Positions 63,401 through 64,000 of a DNA stretch of 64,000 nt are shown in pieces. The DNA comes from Campylobacterales bacterium (GTDB taxonomy: Bacteria > Campylobacterota > Campylobacteria > Campylobacterales > Sulfurimonadaceae). The stretch covers positions 62,001 to 126,000 of the forward strand of contig JAPLGO010000038.1 of NCBI GenBank assembly GCA_026390115.1, written 5' to 3'. The position numbers and the translations under genes were made by a program. The number at the start of each line of letters is the position of its first letter. Within the stretch, counting starts at the first letter, position 1. Below the pieces are notes generated by a model, which saw only the letters and a list, made by a program, of their open reading frames with translations, had not been told where the DNA came from and made no database searches.

Positions 63401-63568
63401 TTGAAAATTCCTTATATATAATTAAAAGTGATTTTAGCATATTTGCACTGATTATTTTTCAAAAGATTACAACTTACGGATAGATAAATAAAAGATGTGA
63501 ATCAGGCGTATTTTCTTTTACAAATAAGAGATATAATTGCACAAAATTTTATTTAAAAGGTGCAAGAA

Positions 63569-63760
63569 ATGGATTTCAATAAAATAAGAAAATTTTGTAG
63601 AGTTTTTCGTATTATTATAGGTTTAGGATTGATAGTTGCAGGTTTTATAACAGGAATATATTGGTTTTATTTGGGAATACTTCCTCTTGTTGCAGGCATC
63701 GCAGATTTTTGTCCACTTTGTATAATCAGTAAAAAGTGCGATTTGCCAGAAGCAAAGTAG
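63569..63760 (+). CDS. Small DUF2892-like membrane protein
   Basis: The start is ATG 63569 (AAAAGG 8 bases upstream), not the in-frame GTG at 63560. The 63-residue protein has two hydrophobic helices and a C-terminal CPLC (FCPLCIISKKC) of the kind seen in the DUF2892 family (YgaP membrane part), often linked to rhodanese or sulfur transfer. It stands alone before purM. Confidence 0.65.
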   Translation: MDFNKIRKFCRVFRIIIGLGLIVAGFITGIYWFYLGILPLVAGIADFCPLCIISKKCDLPEAK

Positions 63761-63860
63761 CACCAATAGAGATTCCATTTTCTTGGAATCTCCTCACTCT
63801 TCTTAACACTTCTCTCAACTCTCATAAGCTATAATTTCGCATTTTAAAATGGAGTCTTTT

Positions 63861-64000
63861 ATGAGCCAAATAAGCTATAAAGATGCCGGCGTTGACATAG
63901 ATGCCGGTAACAGTTTTGTAGAAAACATCAAACCTTTAGTTAAATCTACCAAAATACCCGGAGTTATCGGTGGAATAGGCTCTTTTGCAGGAGCTTTTGA
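63861..64000 (+). CDS. purM: Phosphoribosylformylglycinamidine cyclo-ligase, N-terminus (cut by window end)
   Basis: The visible 46 codons ([45 protein letters not shown]) match the start of PurM, the fifth enzyme of purine synthesis. GGAG lies 7 bases upstream. The remainder is beyond the window. Confidence 0.88.
   Translation, partial: MSQISYKDAGVDIDAGNSFVENIKPLVKSTKIPGVIGGIGSFAGAF

Overview
The window looks like chromosomal DNA of a sulfur-oxidising member of the Campylobacterota, most likely a Sulfurimonas-type organism. It is AT-rich, and it carries a soxCDYZ cluster, a sulfide:quinone oxidoreductase-like flavoprotein, ccoG, chemotaxis and energy-taxis proteins, the compact gene overlaps typical of this phylum, and extended -10 promoters without an obvious -35. 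The species is an inference from gene content.

Layout. 1-5.2 kb: a CheA-like kinase end, CheX and a CheY-like regulator, an RsuA-type pseudouridine synthase, leuC, an OmpA-family protein and mobA, ending in tRNA-Ala(GGC). 5.2-9.0 kb: a 3.7 kb element integrated in that tRNA gene. It is bounded by 46-bp direct repeats and encodes only integrase, excisionase-like, rolling-circle Rep-like and ParA-like proteins. 9.0-12.2 kb: an acyltransferase, moaC, a DUF493 protein and a helical protein of unknown function. 12.3-20.6 kb: one long minus-strand operon, soxC-soxD-soxY-soxZ followed by a metallo-beta-lactamase protein, a thioredoxin-fold protein, a MOSC protein, a double DUF302 protein, an FCSD-like flavoprotein and a further DUF302 protein. 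21-25.5 kb: small proteins, a Tat-signal SQR-like protein, DUF2231, a RelE-like ORF and a monohaem cytochrome c. 25.5-34.4 kb: desaturase, ilvE, SPFH protein, hisIE, PAS protein, and the overlapping minus-strand string TPR/zinc-ribbon protein-rnhA-rnc-aroC. 34.5-46 kb: an unknown/cyclic-nucleotide-domain gene pair, a YeiH-type exporter, a DUF748 protein, ccoG with an apparently catalytically dead serine-recombinase-fold regulator, an outer-membrane protein with a lipoprotein, and an NIT/CZB chemoreceptor. 46.2-49.7 kb: metH. 49.8-54.5 kb: comM, split by a roughly 3.2 kb mosaic island. 54.6-60 kb: def, a degenerate GGDEF protein, clpP, tig, lspA and glmM. 60-64 kb: rpsT, prfA, dapF, coaE, a spermidine-synthase-like protein, a small membrane protein and the start of purM.

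How the genes fit together. MobA and MoaC supply molybdenum cofactor, which SoxC needs, so both themes occur in one window. SoxCD oxidises the sulfane sulfur carried on the GGCGG arm of SoxY (with SoxZ). The downstream MBL, thioredoxin, MOSC, FCSD-like and DUF302 genes look like a sulfur-handling accessory set, and the three DUF302 domains have no assigned role. The SQR-like protein would feed sulfide electrons to quinone.

The most unusual items are: the accessory tail of the sox operon; the minimal tRNA-Ala element; the comM-disrupting island, which carries a DUF6471 regulator and an MT-A70 methyltransferase behind strikingly palindromic control regions; and the active-site-less recombinase-fold protein beside ccoG.
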